Origin: Amphimedon queenslandica
Lineage: Eukaryota > Porifera > Demospongiae > Haplosclerida > Niphatidae
Length of the DNA stretch: 64,000 nucleotides
Assembly: GCF_000090795.2 (NCBI RefSeq)
Contig: NW_003546594.1
Span: 1-64,000 of the forward strand
Reading direction: 5' to 3'
Shown: piece after piece, positions 61,395 through 64,000 of the stretch
Numbering within the stretch: the stretch's first letter is position 1
Layout of the letters: each line of letters begins with the position of its first letter
The notes under the pieces: generated by a model
Database searches by the model: none
What the model saw: the letters and a program-made list of their open reading frames with translations, nothing else
What the model was told of the DNA's origin: nothing
Made by a program: the position numbers and the translations under genes

Positions 61395-63668
61395 GTGTCA
61401 CCATTTTTGAAAAACAGATCCCACAAAGTAGGTGTATTGATACGTGCAGCAAATACCATTAGGAAATTGAAGTTGAATAGCTTTAGTGATTTTGGTGAGC
61501 AATGTCACACAAAGAATAGTGAGCTTTTTTTTATGAATCAGCATATTTGTATCCTAATGGTAACTCTGATAGCCAATTAGATAGTCCAATTGCAATCCCT
61601 GTTGATACAAATGGCATTTGTTATGTAACAGGGATTGTTCATGTATCATGTATTGATAGAGTAGAAGAATGTAATGATGATAGTGACTCTGAAGATGACA
61701 ATTTTCATATCAATAGAATGTATACTAATAAGAGAAAGCCTACCCTCAAATGGCACTGTACAGACACGTGCAAGCCTTTATTAGAGAGTGACATTAGTTC
61801 TATTATTGAAGTTAGATGATATTTTGATGAACCTATTAAAGAATTGAGGAAGCATTTAGATGCATGTCATAATTGTCCCAATAATCATTATATGTCAAGA
61901 TCCCTGCATGTCGAAGAAATAAATCAAGTGCATGAACATGATGTTTGTGATAATGCAAATGTAACGATAATTGTTAAAAAAGATGAAAATAATGTTAAAA
62001 AATATTTTAAATATTCAGAAATTGTTTGTGAAAGGATAGGCCATCCTATTATGTGTAGTAATAAAGATACTGAAAGTAAAAGCATGCTGCGTATTTTACG
62101 CAATGCATCTGTTCATTACCCTTCGTTAAGACACCATTAAAAACACTTTTATGTTGCCAGAAATGCCCATTTAACAATAGATATTTTTGATTCCTCCCTT
62201 GCTGATAGCGATGTAGCACAATTGATCAATTTAAGAATTAATGAAGCCAATGAGACTGAATTTGATAATGTGTATTATTCTATTAATGATGGTGAAGAAG
62301 ACCCATTTAGAATACCAAACTTCGATATTGTACTTTATTTTCAGTATTCAGATGCTATTAATGAATTTAAGAAAGCTTTGTCTGATCAGGCTGTTAATGC
62401 ATGTTGTAGCTGTGAGAGGCTTTAAAGAAAAAAATCTGTGACTGAAGCTAAAAATTTAGATAGCGATGTTTGGAATATCCTATTGGATTAAATTAGAGAG
62501 ACTGATCGTAGAGCATTAAATAAAATTATGTATATTTGTAATCATTGTAAACCAATTATTAGGAAAAATGAAGTTCCAGCATGTTGTGTGCTCAATGGGT
62601 TAAAGTGTGAGCCACTACCCAAAGAATTGGAAAATTTGGATCGTTTAAGTTGCCAGTTAATACAGAGGGCCAAGTGTTTTCAGACAATTGTTAGGCTAGG
62701 CACACACCTTAACAGTGCCTGCCTATAATTCTTTGAAGGCTCTGAAAGGTGCAATCTTTTATTTACTGCTTCCATTAGAAAAAACCATGGAAACTTTAAA
62801 TGAGGTTGGTATAGATTCAAATCATTTGCCTAATCCAGAAGTTTATATTATTATTAATGGACAGCCTACTAAATCAAATAATGTCTGGCGTAGTTTGGTT
62901 GATGTAAATAAAATAAAAGCAGCACTAAGAAAATTAAAAGAAATAATTTGGCTTTATAGAAACGTAGATGATGATTCCATCAACCAATCGTCTAAAAATG
63001 TTATACAAGTAGTTAGCAATACTACTTGTAAATGCTTGAAAAAGCAATGATCAGGATTTAGAAGGCTTTCGGCATATACGATTTGAAATCTTGATAGTAA
63101 AATTGCAACAGGTTCTGCTATCAGTCAATATAAATTAATGAATGTAAAAGAAGCGCCTATTGCCAATAGGCAAGAGCATTTTAATTTGTTATGCTTTCCT
63201 ACTTTATTTCCAACTGGACAATATGGAGAGCATCATCCCAGACAAAGCTATCCAGCACAGACTTTATCATTTAGTGAATACATAATATCAAGACTTTTAA
63301 ACAAAGATTCCCAATTTCGTAGAAATCATTCATATTGTTTGTACTATTACGCATTAAAAATTAACAAGGCCTTAAAAACTGGCATATATAATTTATTAAA
63401 AACATTGATGGGCAACGTTGGTCAAACTGTTGCTGAAATATTAGAAAAATTAAATGTGTTAGATGAACAATTTGAGGGCAATTTAAGTACCATGTTGGCT
63501 CCAATACGGGGAACAAATCAATATTGGTTCCATGTGAAAGGTGAAGTCAAAGCATTGATTACTACGGTCTTTGTGTACCATAATACACTACACAAGCCTA
63601 TATATTGTCAGGATTTGCTCACAATTATATCAGATTCACATTGTAGCGTAGATAACCATTGGTATTGA
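61395..63668 (+). mobile_element. Helitron, 5' part of the Rep/helicase gene region
   Basis: In order: a short basic start (LIRAANTIRKLKL, about 61438-61480); a Cys/His region (CTDTCKPLL, HLDACHNCPNNHYM, 61758-61893); an acidic block with RIPNFDIVLYFQ; a zinc-binding C-C-S-C-E-R-L (62400-62424) and ICNHCKPII (62532-62558); VPACCVLNGLKCEPLPKELE (62574-62633), the DUF6570-like segment typical of Helitron proteins; SLKALKGAIFYLLLPLE; and the start of the Helitron-like N domain, FNLLCFPTLFPTGQYGEHH, FSEYIISRLLNKDSQFRR and RGTNQYWFHVKGEVKAL (63180-63555). After 63555 the family sequence stops. The HUH nuclease motif and helicase are absent. Stops and frame changes (near 61820, 62140, 62425, 62490, 62720, 63050) separate the blocks. 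Confidence 0.78.
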
Positions 63669-63669
63669 T

Positions 63670-64000
63670 GTCATTAATGTGTACATGTAGGTTAGAGTCC
63701 CTAATAGCAAGCCTGAGGTCATAGGGTAAGGCAGTGTGTCTTGGTTCAATGCACAGCTGTGTGCATATTCAAATAAAGCGCAGAACAAGAGAGAAAATTG
63801 TGATATGTATGCATAAATATCATTTTATATAAAAAACTGAGGACATTGGAGTGACCCTCTCAGGTCAAAAATCTCAGGGTACTTTGAACACGAAGAACGC
63901 AGACCAAGAACCCTGAACTATGTTCTAGTAGGACTATAGTTTCATACTATACATGTATTGTAAGTAACTATACTGTTGCACCTGGGTATATGTATGAGTA
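63670..64000. other. No recognisable feature
   Basis: Short unremarkable stretch to the window end. Confidence 0.4.

Overview
The window looks like AT-rich nuclear DNA from an early-branching marine animal; a demosponge such as Amphimedon would fit. That is an inference from composition, very short introns (about 45-70 bases, clean GT-AG) and the mix of transposon families, not from a species-specific match. There are no bacterial operons, rRNA genes or CRISPR arrays. A run of ten N at 46483-46492 shows it is a scaffolded draft assembly.

I find no clearly intact housekeeping gene. The window is a graveyard of mobile DNA with a few transposon-like or unnamed gene families. From left to right: a MADF-domain gene running off the left edge (1-682, minus); a P-element transposase relic (1340-3477); a poor stretch to about 11.6 kb; a 500-bp foldback (11648-12145); a broken Copia element (about 13135-18335, minus) with a TA-flanked MITE inside its 5' LTR; a second foldback (18521-18830); a PIF/Harbinger transposase (20404-21640) with its MADF partner gene on the other strand (21970-23214); hAT-type MITEs and a Gypsy 3' end (23.7-26.2 kb); a conserved gene (26932-29700) split by a Crypton-like tyrosine recombinase element (about 27807-29499); and a minus-strand relic of another unnamed family (29760-30240).

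The middle holds a hAT MITE with a perfect 8-bp target duplication (32240-32592), a P-loop ATPase-like gene (about 32650-34110), a tandem micro-exon gene (34875-35694), an 18-bp-unit minisatellite (35985-36797), a broken Gypsy element (37570-39960, minus), and an ISL2EU-type DNA transposon carrying a YqaJ exonuclease-PHD gene facing a THAP/HTH/DDE transposase (39965-43800). A LINE fragment with a 2A-like peptide (about 45030-45240) and a broken second Copia element (45690-47210) follow.

The right part holds an HTH/integrase-transposon N-terminus (48390-48960), a tandemly duplicated minus-strand locus with transmembrane and micro-exons (50196-53655), a hAT transposase relic (54811-55400), three MITE families, a multi-exon unnamed gene with a few disabling changes (57957-60326), symmetric mini-exons (60797-61112) and the 5' part of a Helitron (61395-63668).

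Two themes stand out. First, nearly every eukaryotic DNA-transposon class is present, often nested. Second, tandem copies of very short, frame-neutral exons separated by tiny introns occur at two places, with a single related exon at a third. The best-preserved case encodes a 16-residue repeat from alternating 27- and 21-base exons, and it is the least familiar structure here.
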